DNA of 64,000 nt from the NCBI GenBank assembly GCA_964620595.1, contig CAZUHP010000005.1:1-64000 (forward strand), written 5' to 3'. The stretch comes from Desulfocarbo sp964620595 (GTDB lineage: Bacteria > Desulfobacterota > Desulfarculia > Desulfarculales > Desulfarculaceae). Both the position numbers and the translations under genes were made by a program. Position 1 is the stretch's first letter; each line of letters opens with the position of its first letter. Below are positions 48,701 through 55,966 of the stretch, one piece after another. Below the pieces are notes generated by a model. It did not search any database, was not told the DNA's origin, and saw nothing but the letters and a program-made list of their open reading frames with translations.

Positions 48701-49960
48701 TTATTTGCGCCAGCGCTCCCAGCTACGCATGGGTACCAACCGGCCGTCCTGCACGGTGGTGTAGTAGACCCGGTCCAGGCCCTGGTGGCGGTCCTTGCCG
48801 AAGCACACCGGCACCCCAATGCCGATGTCATAGTTCTTGAGGCTCTCGATCACCTCCCGCAGCCGGCTCCGCCGCAAATCGCCCTTCATCAGGCTGAGTA
48901 TCTTGACCAGCAGCTTGGCGTTCAGAAAGCCCTCCATGCTCACGAAGGAGTACCGCAGGGGATGGTAGCTTTGCGACCCGAGTCCCCGCGGAACCCGGGG
49001 GCGGTACTTGTCCATCAGGCGGCGGTACTCGGCCACCGCGGGCAGGGACACCTCCTCGTAGCTGGGCACTACCTGGGAGACGATCAGGTTGCTGGTGTAC
49101 TTTTCCAGCTCTTTGCCGGCCGTGGTCTTGAGCAGCCGGAGCAGGTTGTCGCTGTCCACAAAGGACAGGTTGGCGATGGGCACCTGCCAGCCTGTCTTCC
49201 GAGCGTCGCGGATGAAGCCGGCGCAGGCCGCATAGGCCCCCACCGATATCACCGCGTCCGGCCGGCTGCGGCGCAGGATGTCCACCTGGGCCTGGAAACT
49301 GTCCGAGAACTTGTCTCCCCGGTGATAGGTGGCCTCGGCGGCCATCTTGAGGCCATGGGCGGCCAGGGCCCGGCGCACGCCCACCCAGCCGCTGCGCCCG
49401 TAGGCATCGGCCTGGTAGAAGATGGCTATGCGCTTGCGGCCCACCCGCAACAGGTTCTCCACCATGCCTTCGGTCTCTTGCAGGTACGAGGCCCGCAGGT
49501 TGAAGACATAGTCCCGGTAAGGCGGGCGGCGCTGGGGTTCGGCGCCGGTGAAGGGAAACAGCAGGTACAGGTGGGAGCGGCGGTACATCTTCAGCAAGGG
49601 CAACACGCGGGTCACGGTGGGAGTGCCCACGTAGTTGAACAACAGGAACACGTGGTCCTTTTCCACCAGCTCAATGGTGTTCTGGATGGCCGGTCCGGGC
49701 TGGTAGCCGTCGTCCAGGGCCAGCAGCACCAGCCGGTGCTCTCCCAGCAGGCCCTCCTGGTTGGCGTAGTCGATATAGGCCATGGCCCCGCGGTAGAGTT
49801 CGATGCCCAGCGCCCGCGAGGGACCGCTGAAGGCCGCGGACATGCCCACCTTGATCTCCCTGGCCGCGACCGGCACCGCGACCAGGACCGCCAGCGCCAG
49901 CAAGAGGCCCCAGGCCAGCCTCCGGCTGAAAGCTGCCATGTAAGCTCGCCAAGTCGCCAT
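48701..49960 (-). CDS. Periplasmic ligand-binding protein (Peripla_BP_6), probable sensory partner of the kinase
   Basis: 419 residues. The signal segment RRLAWGLLLALAVLVAVPVAA ends near AAREI. The mature part has the LivJ-type fold: IKVGMSAAFSGPSRALGIELYRGAMAYID, LLFNYVGTPT, YAACAGFIRDARKTGW. No ABC permease or ATPase is encoded nearby, and the next two genes are a histidine kinase and its regulator. I infer that it presents a small molecule to the kinase sensor domain. Start ATG 49960 is preferred over an upstream in-frame codon because AGGAGA precedes it and the signal peptide begins there. Confidence 0.88.
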   Translation of the reverse strand: MATWRAYMAAFSRRLAWGLLLALAVLVAVPVAAREIKVGMSAAFSGPSRALGIELYRGAMAYIDYANQEGLLGEHRLVLLALDDGYQPGPAIQNTIELVEKDHVFLLFNYVGTPTVTRVLPLLKMYRRSHLYLLFPFTGAEPQRRPPYRDYVFNLRASYLQETEGMVENLLRVGRKRIAIFYQADAYGRSGWVGVRRALAAHGLKMAAEATYHRGDKFSDSFQAQVDILRRSRPDAVISVGAYAACAGFIRDARKTGWQVPIANLSFVDSDNLLRLLKTTAGKELEKYTSNLIVSQVVPSYEEVSLPAVAEYRRLMDKYRPRVPRGLGSQSYHPLRYSFVSMEGFLNAKLLVKILSLMKGDLRRSRLREVIESLKNYDIGIGVPVCFGKDRHQGLDRVYYTTVQDGRLVPMRSWERWRK

Positions 49961-50127
49961 GGGGATGGTCTCCTGAGGGGGTGGCGGCAAGTGGGGATCC
50001 TCTCCGCGCTTGGCCTAAGGTTAAATTTATCGGGCGACCACGGTCAAGACATGGATTGGGCCGCTCTCCGGCCTATGGTGCGGGCGGAGCTTGTGATAAG
50101 AAAGTAATGGAGAGGGAGGAGCCGATC

Positions 50128-50943
50128 TTGGGCAAACGGGAGGCAGAGTACATCGTGGGCCGCCACGCAGTGGCCGAGGCCCTGGCGCACCAGCCCCAGC
50201 GGGCGGTGGAGCTGCTGGTCAGCGGGAATCCGCGCAGCACTGCCCTGAAGCACCTGCTGGAGGCGGCGCGGTCAGCCAGGGTCAAGGTGCGCCGGGTGGA
50301 ACCCCGCACCCTGGAGGAACTGAGCCAGGGCGCGGTGCACCAGGGGGTGGCCCTGCGCCTGGCCGCCGGCGGCTATGCGGAGCTGGACGAGGTCCTGGCC
50401 CGGGCCCGGGCGGCGGGACCGGCCGGCCTGGTGGTGGTGGCCGATCACATCCAGGACCCCCACAACCTGGGGGCGCTCATCCGCAGCGCGGCCGCGGCCG
50501 GGGCCCAGGGGCTGGTGGTGCCCAAGGACCGGGCCTGCGGACTGACCCCGGCAGCGGCCAAGGCCGCGGCCGGGAGCCTCGGCCTCCTGCCCGTGGCCCG
50601 GGTGGTGAACCTGGCCCGGGCCCTGGAGGAAATGAAGAGCGCCGGCCTTTGGGCCCTGGCCGCGGCCACCCGCGGCGCGCCCCCGCCCTGGAAACTGGAC
50701 CTGAACCTGCCCCTGGCCCTGGTGGTGGGTGGCGAACACCGGGGGGTGGGCGAGCGGCTCCTCAAGGCGTGCGATCTCCAAGCCTCCCTGCCCCTGGCCG
50801 GAGGGGTGGAGAGCCTGAACGCGGCCGTGGCCGCGGGGATCATGCTTTTCGAGATAGTCAGGCAGCGGGTGGACGAGGGGGGCGAGGGGGGCGACGGGGG
50901 CGAGGGGGGCGAGGGGGGCGACGGGGGCGAGGGGGGCCTCTAG
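50128..50943 (+). CDS. rlmB: TrmH/RlmB-type 23S rRNA 2'-O-methyltransferase with Gly/Glu/Asp-rich tail
   Basis: 271 residues from TTG 50128. SpoU-family motifs: VVADHIQDPHNLGALIRSAAAAGA (motif 1), LALVVGGEHRGVGERLLKACD (motif 2) and ESLNAAVAAGIMLFE (motif 3), forming the trefoil knot that binds SAM. The N-terminal substrate domain starts YIVGRHAVAEAL. TTG is chosen because GGGAGGAG lies 6-7 nt upstream and the protein then starts where the family does. An in-frame ATG at 50107 has no good site. The last 22 residues are seven EGG/DGG triplets plus Leu and lie beyond the conserved domain. Confidence 0.9.
   Translation: MGKREAEYIVGRHAVAEALAHQPQRAVELLVSGNPRSTALKHLLEAARSARVKVRRVEPRTLEELSQGAVHQGVALRLAAGGYAELDEVLARARAAGPAGLVVVADHIQDPHNLGALIRSAAAAGAQGLVVPKDRACGLTPAAAKAAAGSLGLLPVARVVNLARALEEMKSAGLWALAAATRGAPPPWKLDLNLPLALVVGGEHRGVGERLLKACDLQASLPLAGGVESLNAAVAAGIMLFEIVRQRVDEGGEGGDGGEGGEGGDGGEGGL
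50875..50937. repeat. 9-bp tandem repeat encoding the rlmB tail
   Basis: Seven copies of GA(G/C)GGGGGC in frame, giving (E/D)GG triplets up to one codon before the stop. The G-runs could form G-quadruplexes. The reverse complement resembles the C-rich repeats at 31736, 44977 and 51986. Confidence 0.85.
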
Positions 50944-50944
50944 C

Positions 50945-51550
50945 TCAAAAGCCGAAGAACTCCAAGAGGTCCTCTGCCTGCAAGCGGGTACGCAGGCGCT
51001 CGGCCTTGACTATGGCCAGCACCCCATCCACGGTTTCCTCCAACTCGTCGTTGAAGACCAGGTAGGTGTATCCCCGGGCAGCGCCCAGCTCATAGGCCAC
51101 CCGGGCCAGCCGCTGTTGGATCTGCTCATCGCTCTCGGTCCCCCGGCCGCGCAGCCTCCGTTCCAGCTCCTGGCGGGAAGGCGGGACCAGGAAGATGAAC
51201 ACCCCGTCGGGGAATCTCATCTTCAGGTTGGCGGCGCCGTCCACGTCTATGTCCAGCAACAATTCCTTGCCGGCAGCCAGGGCCTCTTCCAGCACCTTGC
51301 GGGAGGTGCCGTAAAAGTTGCCGAAAATCTCGTTGTACTCGGCGAACTCGCCCTGCTTGTACCGCTGCCAGAACTCGTCCCGGCTCACGAAATGATAATC
51401 CACCCCGTCTTTCTCCCCGGGCCGGGGGGGGCGGGAGGTGAAGCTGACCGAATAGACCATGGAGGGCCTCTTGCGGAGCAATGCCTGCCGCACCGTGCTC
51501 TTGCCCGCCCCCGGCGGGCCGGACAGCACGAATATCTGGCCTCTACTCAT
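50945..51550 (-). CDS. gmk: Guanylate kinase
   Basis: 201 residues. P-loop GPPGAGKST near the N-terminus, GMP-binding SFTSRPPRPGEKDGVDYHFVS and YGTSRKVLEEALAAGKELLLDIDVDGA are all intact. It converts GMP to GDP. The ATG at 51550 overlaps the stop of the DUF370 gene by 4 nt, a conserved arrangement. A longer upstream reading frame is not homologous. Confidence 0.97.
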   Translation of the reverse strand: MSRGQIFVLSGPPGAGKSTVRQALLRKRPSMVYSVSFTSRPPRPGEKDGVDYHFVSRDEFWQRYKQGEFAEYNEIFGNFYGTSRKVLEEALAAGKELLLDIDVDGAANLKMRFPDGVFIFLVPPSRQELERRLRGRGTESDEQIQQRLARVAYELGAARGYTYLVFNDELEETVDGVLAIVKAERLRTRLQAEDLLEFFGF

Positions 51551-51840
51551 TCTGCAACCTCCTCGTCCGGCGCGGTGGAGATGAGCTGGTCCTCGAAACG
51601 GGTCTGCTCGAAACGCTGGGCCATGGTCTCGGCCTGGATCGCCGAGAGCACCACGTGGCCCGAATCGGTGATGATGATGGAGCGGGTACGGCGGCCCTGG
51701 GTGGCGTCGATGAGGCGGCCGGCCTCGCGGGCCTCCTCGCGCAGGCGCTTCATGGGCGCGCTGGAGGGGTTGACGATGGCCAACACCCGCCGCGCCACCA
51801 ACGAGTTGCCAAAGCCCAGGTTCAGCAGTTTGCCAGGCAT
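51547..51840 (-). CDS. remA: RemA/DUF370 family regulatory protein
   Basis: 97 residues with the family core LLNLGFGNSLVARRVLAIVNPSSAPMKRL, ATQGRRTRSIIITDSGHVVLSAI. RemA of Bacillus is a DNA-binding activator of matrix genes that forms multimers on DNA. In many bacteria the gene sits between yicC and gmk. Here gmk follows in a 4-nt overlap, but yicC is 2.5 kb away. Confidence 0.93.
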   Translation of the reverse strand: MPGKLLNLGFGNSLVARRVLAIVNPSSAPMKRLREEAREAGRLIDATQGRRTRSIIITDSGHVVLSAIQAETMAQRFEQTRFEDQLISTAPDEEVAE

Positions 51841-52058
51841 CCTCTCTCCACCCCTCCGAGCAAGGTCTGGTTTCCCGGCCGGGCGGAAGTCCCCCGCGGC
51901 CGTGAGTCTGTTTTAACACGGTTTGGGATCAACCGGAAAGTGGCCGGAAAAAACCGGCCCGTCCCCGACCCCGCCCTAGCCACCCCTCGCCCCCCTCGCC
52001 CCCCCGGACCGGGGCACCCCTGGCGCAAGGCCACCCGCCCGGGACAGCGCGGCCGCAG

Positions 52059-52289
52059 CTAGGCGAGCCAGGACTTGACCTCGTCCTTGGAGGGCACCTT
52101 GCCCACGCATTTCACCTGGCCGTCGATCACCACCGCCGGGGTGCCGAACACACCATAGGCCGCAATGTCCATCATGCCGGTGACCTTTTCCACCTGGGCC
52201 TCCAGCCCGGCCTCGGCCACGGCCTGCTTGACAATCTCCTCGGTCTTCTGGCATTTGGGGCAACCCGGCCCCAGCACCTTGATATCCAT
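52059..52289 (-). CDS. Small thioredoxin-like redox protein (MTH895/TM0996 family)
   Basis: 76 residues. Active-site motif GCPKC (Cys10, Cys13) follows a first beta strand, and the cis-Pro loop reads GTPAVV. This glutaredoxin-sized thioredoxin fold is typical of anaerobes and often lies next to ArsP-type permeases, as here. It probably provides thiols for reduction or transfer of the permease substrate. It is the last gene of the arsR-permease-thioredoxin module. Confidence 0.92.
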   Translation of the reverse strand: MDIKVLGPGCPKCQKTEEIVKQAVAEAGLEAQVEKVTGMMDIAAYGVFGTPAVVIDGQVKCVGKVPSKDEVKSWLA

Positions 52290-52309
52290 GACTGCCTCCT
52301 CCTTGGCCG

Positions 52310-52801
52310 TCAGTCGGCGGCCTCTTTCAGCCAGTCGCTTATCTGGCCCTCGCTGGGCACCTTGCCCACCGAAACCACCTTGTCGTTCACTATCAGCCCC
52401 GGCGGAGTCACCACCCCCAGGGCCGCGATCTCCATCGCCTCGGTGACCTCCTCCACCTCCGCGGCCAGTTCCAGCCTGTCCAGCACCTTCAGCACCCGCT
52501 CGCGCAGCTGGTGGCAGCGGGGGCAGCCTGCTCCCAGCACCTTTATCTCCAGGCCCCGCCGTTCCTCGTCCTGGCAGGGTTGGCCCAGGTGGCGGCGGAA
52601 CTCCCGCACAAAGGCGGCGGCATAACGGTCGCGCACCGTCTCGGGTATGTAGTTGCGGGAAGAAAGGCGCCTTAGCATCTCCTCCGCCACCTCGGCGTCA
52701 GTGCGCGCGGCATATGCCGGAGCCATGTCTTCCAGGACCTCGTCCAGGCCCACTATGCCCACCTTGTTGCCGGCCACCCGGATCATGCTGGCCTTGCCCA
52801 T
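52310..52801 (-). CDS. Two-domain thioredoxin-like protein
   Basis: 163 residues. The C-terminal half (about 85-160) is a second MTH895-like thioredoxin fold with GCPRC (near residues 93-97) and the cis-Pro loop TPPGLIV. The N-terminal 80 residues form a small helical domain (VGLDEVLEDMAP, RNYIPETVRDRYAAAFVREFRRHL) that I do not recognise with certainty. The two thioredoxin genes are 20 nt apart and clearly related, so one may derive from the other. The extra domain may dock it to the permease or a substrate protein. Confidence 0.87.
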   Translation of the reverse strand: MGKASMIRVAGNKVGIVGLDEVLEDMAPAYAARTDAEVAEEMLRRLSSRNYIPETVRDRYAAAFVREFRRHLGQPCQDEERRGLEIKVLGAGCPRCHQLRERVLKVLDRLELAAEVEEVTEAMEIAALGVVTPPGLIVNDKVVSVGKVPSEGQISDWLKEAAD

Positions 52802-52847
52802 GCCCTGCCCTTCCCCTTTCTATGAGTACCGCTCCGCGCCACCTGCC

Positions 52848-54020
52848 TCACCCGAGAAGCGCCCCGTAGATGAGCCCGGCGGCGGCCGACATGACCACGA
52901 TGATCGAGCAGAACACCGCGGTCTTCTTCCAGCCCATCACCCCGCCGATGACCAGCATGTTGGGCAGGCTGAGGGCCGGGCCGGCCAGCAGGAGCGCCAG
53001 GGCCGGTCCCTTGCCCATGCCCGCGCCGATCAGCCCTTGCAGGATGGGTATCTCGGTGAGGGTGGCGAAGTACATGAAGGCGCCGGCCACCGAGGCGAAC
53101 AGGTTGGCCCCCAGGGAGTTGCCCCCCAGGGCGGACTGTATCCACGACTCGGGAATCAGGGCCGCGTGGCCGGGCCGGCCCAGCATGAAGCCCGCCACCA
53201 ATACGCCCGCACCCAACAGGGGAAGAATCTGCTTCATGAAGCCCCAGGTGGACTGCACCCACTCCAGGCGTTCGTCCCGGCTGAACCAGGAGCGCAGGAT
53301 CAGGGCCAGCACCACCAGCAGGCCGCCGGTGACCCACCACTTGGCCGCGAAGATCGCCTGCCACAGACCGGCCTCGCCCTGGGCCGGCCGGGCAAAGGCG
53401 GCAAAGACCAGGATCAGCACCAGCACCAGCATGAACAGGGCCTCCTGGCCCAAGCTGCGCCCTCCGTTCTCCTGGTCGGGCAGGTATATCTGGCCGGTGG
53501 CGCGCTCCGCGTCGTCCTTGCGGAAGATGAAGGCCATGAGAAGGCCGGTTATGACCGCAAAGAGAATGGCCCCGATGGCCCGCGCCAGGCCCAGCTCCCA
53601 GCCCAAGATGCGGGCGGTGAGCACGATGGCCAGCAGGTTGATGGCCGGGCCCGAATACAAGAAGGCCGTGGCCGGCCCGATGCCCGCACCGCGGGAGTAG
53701 ATACCCGCAAAGAGCGGCAGCACCGTGCAGGAGCACACCGCCAGCACCGTGCCCGAAACCGAGGCCACCGAGTAGGAGAGTATCTTCCTGGCCTTGGCCC
53801 CGAAGTACTTGAGCACCGCTGCCTGGGACACGAAGACCGAGATGGCGCCGGCAATGAAAAAGGCCGGTATCAGGCAGGTGAGCACGTGCTGGCGCGCGTA
53901 CTCCTGGAGCATCATGAAGGCCTCGAACCCGGAGCGGCGGATGATCTCGCTCTGCCAGGGCACATAGTAGGCCGCAGCGAACACCCCGATCATGAGCAAG
54001 AGCTTGTAGCGTTCCTTCAT
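52848..54020 (-). CDS. UPF0718/DUF318 (ArsP-like) permease
   Basis: 390 residues with about ten membrane spans in two related halves. Each half carries a conserved motif: AVCSCTVLPLFAGI (Cys pair) in the first and ATLTEIPILQG in the second. The CSC motif marks ArsP-type permeases, which export trivalent organoarsenicals, and relatives of unknown substrate. Co-transcription with an ArsR repressor and two thioredoxin-like proteins suggests export of a thiol-reactive metal(loid) species. Confidence 0.9.
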   Translation of the reverse strand: MKERYKLLLMIGVFAAAYYVPWQSEIIRRSGFEAFMMLQEYARQHVLTCLIPAFFIAGAISVFVSQAAVLKYFGAKARKILSYSVASVSGTVLAVCSCTVLPLFAGIYSRGAGIGPATAFLYSGPAINLLAIVLTARILGWELGLARAIGAILFAVITGLLMAFIFRKDDAERATGQIYLPDQENGGRSLGQEALFMLVLVLILVFAAFARPAQGEAGLWQAIFAAKWWVTGGLLVVLALILRSWFSRDERLEWVQSTWGFMKQILPLLGAGVLVAGFMLGRPGHAALIPESWIQSALGGNSLGANLFASVAGAFMYFATLTEIPILQGLIGAGMGKGPALALLLAGPALSLPNMLVIGGVMGWKKTAVFCSIIVVMSAAAGLIYGALLG

Positions 54021-54100
54021 GTGATCACCTCGTTTTCAGCACTTTGCCGCTGTTCTTACCCTAGCCGGGCGCTTGGCATTATTGGTCAAACAGCCAAGCG

Positions 54101-54110
54101 TTTGCCCAAA
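54101..54110. promoter_or_regulatory. TTTGCCCAAA motif between arsR and permease
   Basis: Second copy of the ten-base motif that also overlaps the arsR promoter (54470-54479). It lies inside a longer imperfect repeat ATTGGTCAAAC...TTTGCCCAAA (54081-54110), about 80 nt before the permease start, and may be a second ArsR operator. Confidence 0.45.
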
Positions 54111-54122
54111 AAAACCACCGCC

Positions 54123-54443
54123 TCATTTGGCCACCAGAATCTGCTGCTGCAGGTTGGCCTGCAAAACCGACTCCACGCAGCCGAAAAAATCCATCACGCA
54201 GGGAGTGGCAAGCCGGTAGAAGACCTGGTTGCCCCGCCGCTCGTCCTGCACGATCCCCACCGACTTGAGCAAGGACAAGTGCTTGGACACGGTGGAGATG
54301 TCCGCGCCCACCATGGCGGTCAGCTCGGCCACGCACTTTTCGCCCTTGGCCAGTTCCTCCACGATGAGCAGGCGGCTGGCATGCCCCAGGGCCTTCAGTA
54401 TCTTGGCCCTGGCCTCCAGCCGGTTCATTCTGCGTGCGTCCAT
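54123..54443 (-). CDS. ArsR/SmtB family metalloregulator
   Basis: 106 residues. The winged helix-turn-helix is clear: LKALGHASRLLIVEELAKGEKCVAELTAMVGADISTVSKHLSLLKSVGIV. One cysteine sits where ArsR has its CVC motif (KCVAEL), and two more lie in the C-terminal helix (CVMDFFGC), a layout that could bind a thiophilic metal(loid). It is the first gene of the module and probably represses its own promoter. Start ATG 54443 has GGGAG 8 nt upstream. Confidence 0.93.
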   Translation of the reverse strand: MDARRMNRLEARAKILKALGHASRLLIVEELAKGEKCVAELTAMVGADISTVSKHLSLLKSVGIVQDERRGNQVFYRLATPCVMDFFGCVESVLQANLQQQILVAK

Positions 54444-54467
54444 ATGCAGCGCTCCCGTCTATTTGGT

Positions 54468-54496
54468 ATTTTGCCCAAACTCCCCAGCATTGTCAA
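54468..54496 (-). promoter_or_regulatory. arsR promoter with overlapping operator-like motif
   Basis: Minus strand TTGACA (54491-54496), 17-nt spacer, CAAAAT (54468-54473). The TTTGCCCAAA motif (54470-54479) within ATTTGG...CCAAA overlaps the -10 box, the right place for a repressor. Confidence 0.65.
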
Positions 54497-54515
54497 TAGC
54501 CCCTCCCCATTTTCC

Positions 54516-55394
54516 CTACTCTATGTTCTGCACCTGCTCGCGCAGGCGCTCCAGCTCGGCCTTGATATCCACGCAGAGCTGGCTGGCCTTGGCGTCGGGC
54601 AGCTTGGAGGTCATGGTGTTGGCCTCGCGGTTGAGTTCCTGCAAAAGGAAATCCAGCTTGCGCCCCACCGGCTCGCTGGCCGCCAGGGCCGCCCGGAACT
54701 GCTCCAGATGGCTCTGGGCGCGCACCGCCTCCTCGGTCACGTCGCACTTGTCGGCCAGGATGGCCACCTCCATGGCCAGGCGCTGGGGGTCTGGCTCGGG
54801 GTCGGCCATGAGCTGGGCAATGCGCTCCTGGAGCTTGGCGCGGTAGTTTTCCACCACCAGGGGCGCCTGGGCCGCAGCCTGGGCAAAAAGCCGCTCCAAC
54901 AGGTCCAGGCGCTCGGCCAGGTCCTTGGCCAGGTTGGCTCCCTCGGCGGCGCGCATGGTGTCCACCTGGTCCAGGGCCTGCTCCAAGGCGGGCTCCAGCT
55001 CGGACCAGAGCTGGTCCAGGTCGGGAGAGGCATCTTCCACCAGGATGAGGTCGCGGTTGGACAGAAAGGGTCCCAACCCAGGGTCGCTGCTGATCCCCAG
55101 TTCCTCTTGCAGCTCCTCGAACACCCGGCGGTACTCCTGCACCAGGGGCTTGTTCAGCACCAGCTTGGGAGGGGCCTCCACCGCGCCGATGGCCTTTATG
55201 GACACGTTGATCCGCCCCCGGCTGAGCCGGGCGGCCAGGTACTTCTTGATGCGGTCCTCCAGCCCGGCCAGGCCCGGAGGCAGGCGGAAGTGGGGGTCCA
55301 GAAAACGGGAGTTGACGCAACGCAGCTCCACCACCCAGGCGCCGCCGCGGGACTGTACCTGGCCGCGGCCAAAGGCGGTCATGGACTTCAGCAA
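54516..55394 (-). CDS. yicC: YicC family endoribonuclease
   Basis: 292 residues from a TTG at 55394, giving the family N-terminus MLKSMTAFGRG. GGAGG lies 6 nt before this TTG. The internal ATG at 55382 would cut the conserved start. Other family features are ELRCVNSRFLDPHFRLPPGL, LSRGRINVSIK and the C-terminal GRKLDFLLQELNREANTMTSK...L.VDIKAELERLREQVQN. YicC proteins are RNases involved in small-RNA turnover. The gene overlaps the DUF4416 gene by 7 nt. Confidence 0.92.
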   Translation of the reverse strand: MLKSMTAFGRGQVQSRGGAWVVELRCVNSRFLDPHFRLPPGLAGLEDRIKKYLAARLSRGRINVSIKAIGAVEAPPKLVLNKPLVQEYRRVFEELQEELGISSDPGLGPFLSNRDLILVEDASPDLDQLWSELEPALEQALDQVDTMRAAEGANLAKDLAERLDLLERLFAQAAAQAPLVVENYRAKLQERIAQLMADPEPDPQRLAMEVAILADKCDVTEEAVRAQSHLEQFRAALAASEPVGRKLDFLLQELNREANTMTSKLPDAKASQLCVDIKAELERLREQVQNIE

Positions 55395-55945
55395 GATTCT
55401 CCTCCAGGGGCCGCGGCTTGGGCCAGTTGCCACAGATGGCGGCGGCGCAGCGCGGCCAACAATGTCCTGAGTTCATCCCCGGCGTAGTCGGGATAGGTCC
55501 AGGACAGGGGATGAAACTGGTGGTGATGATACCACAGGGTGATTTCGGCATAGATGCCCGGAGCCAGGGCCAAGCGATGGCCGCGGTGCTTGCGGGTGGC
55601 CAGGGTCAGGGCGTCGGCGCTCAAGAGGCCGGGGTCGATGTTCACCCGGCGCTTACCTTCCCGGGCCAAGGCAGCCTCCACCTCCAGGCAGGCGGCCTTT
55701 ATCTCCGCCAGCCGGTGGGGGGCCACCGGCTCCAGGAAGGCGGCCAACCGCCGGGTGAGGGGCCCGCCCATTTCGGGCTGGTAGTAGTCCGAGGGGAAGT
55801 CCAGGGGCTCCGACAGGTAGCAAAGAGGCCCGAACCGCGCGGCCAACTCCTCCACCGCCCGGCTGCGCGGAGCCTCGTCCACCGCCAAGAGGCTCACCAC
55901 CAGCATGGCCGGCGGCGCGGGTCTGCTGCTCGCGGCCTGAGGCAA
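55388..55945 (-). CDS. DUF4416 family protein
   Basis: 185 residues with the family blocks LVVSLLAV, FGPLCYLSEPLDFPSDYYQPEMG, RRVNIDPGLLSADALTLATRKHRGHRLALAPGIYAEITLWY and WTYPDYAG. The function is unknown. It is conserved next to yicC in deltaproteobacteria and is translationally coupled to it here. No catalytic motif can be named with confidence, although the NIDPG and HR residues are strongly conserved. Confidence 0.88.
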   Translation of the reverse strand: MPQAASSRPAPPAMLVVSLLAVDEAPRSRAVEELAARFGPLCYLSEPLDFPSDYYQPEMGGPLTRRLAAFLEPVAPHRLAEIKAACLEVEAALAREGKRRVNIDPGLLSADALTLATRKHRGHRLALAPGIYAEITLWYHHHQFHPLSWTYPDYAGDELRTLLAALRRRHLWQLAQAAAPGGESC

Positions 55946-55966
55946 GGAGGGCCTCCCCGGCCGGCT

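Noticed and set aside
51942..51959. GGCCGG-A6-CCGGCC hairpin as terminator
   Set aside because: The stem is only 6 bp and neither strand has a T-run after it. The six A/T lie in the loop.
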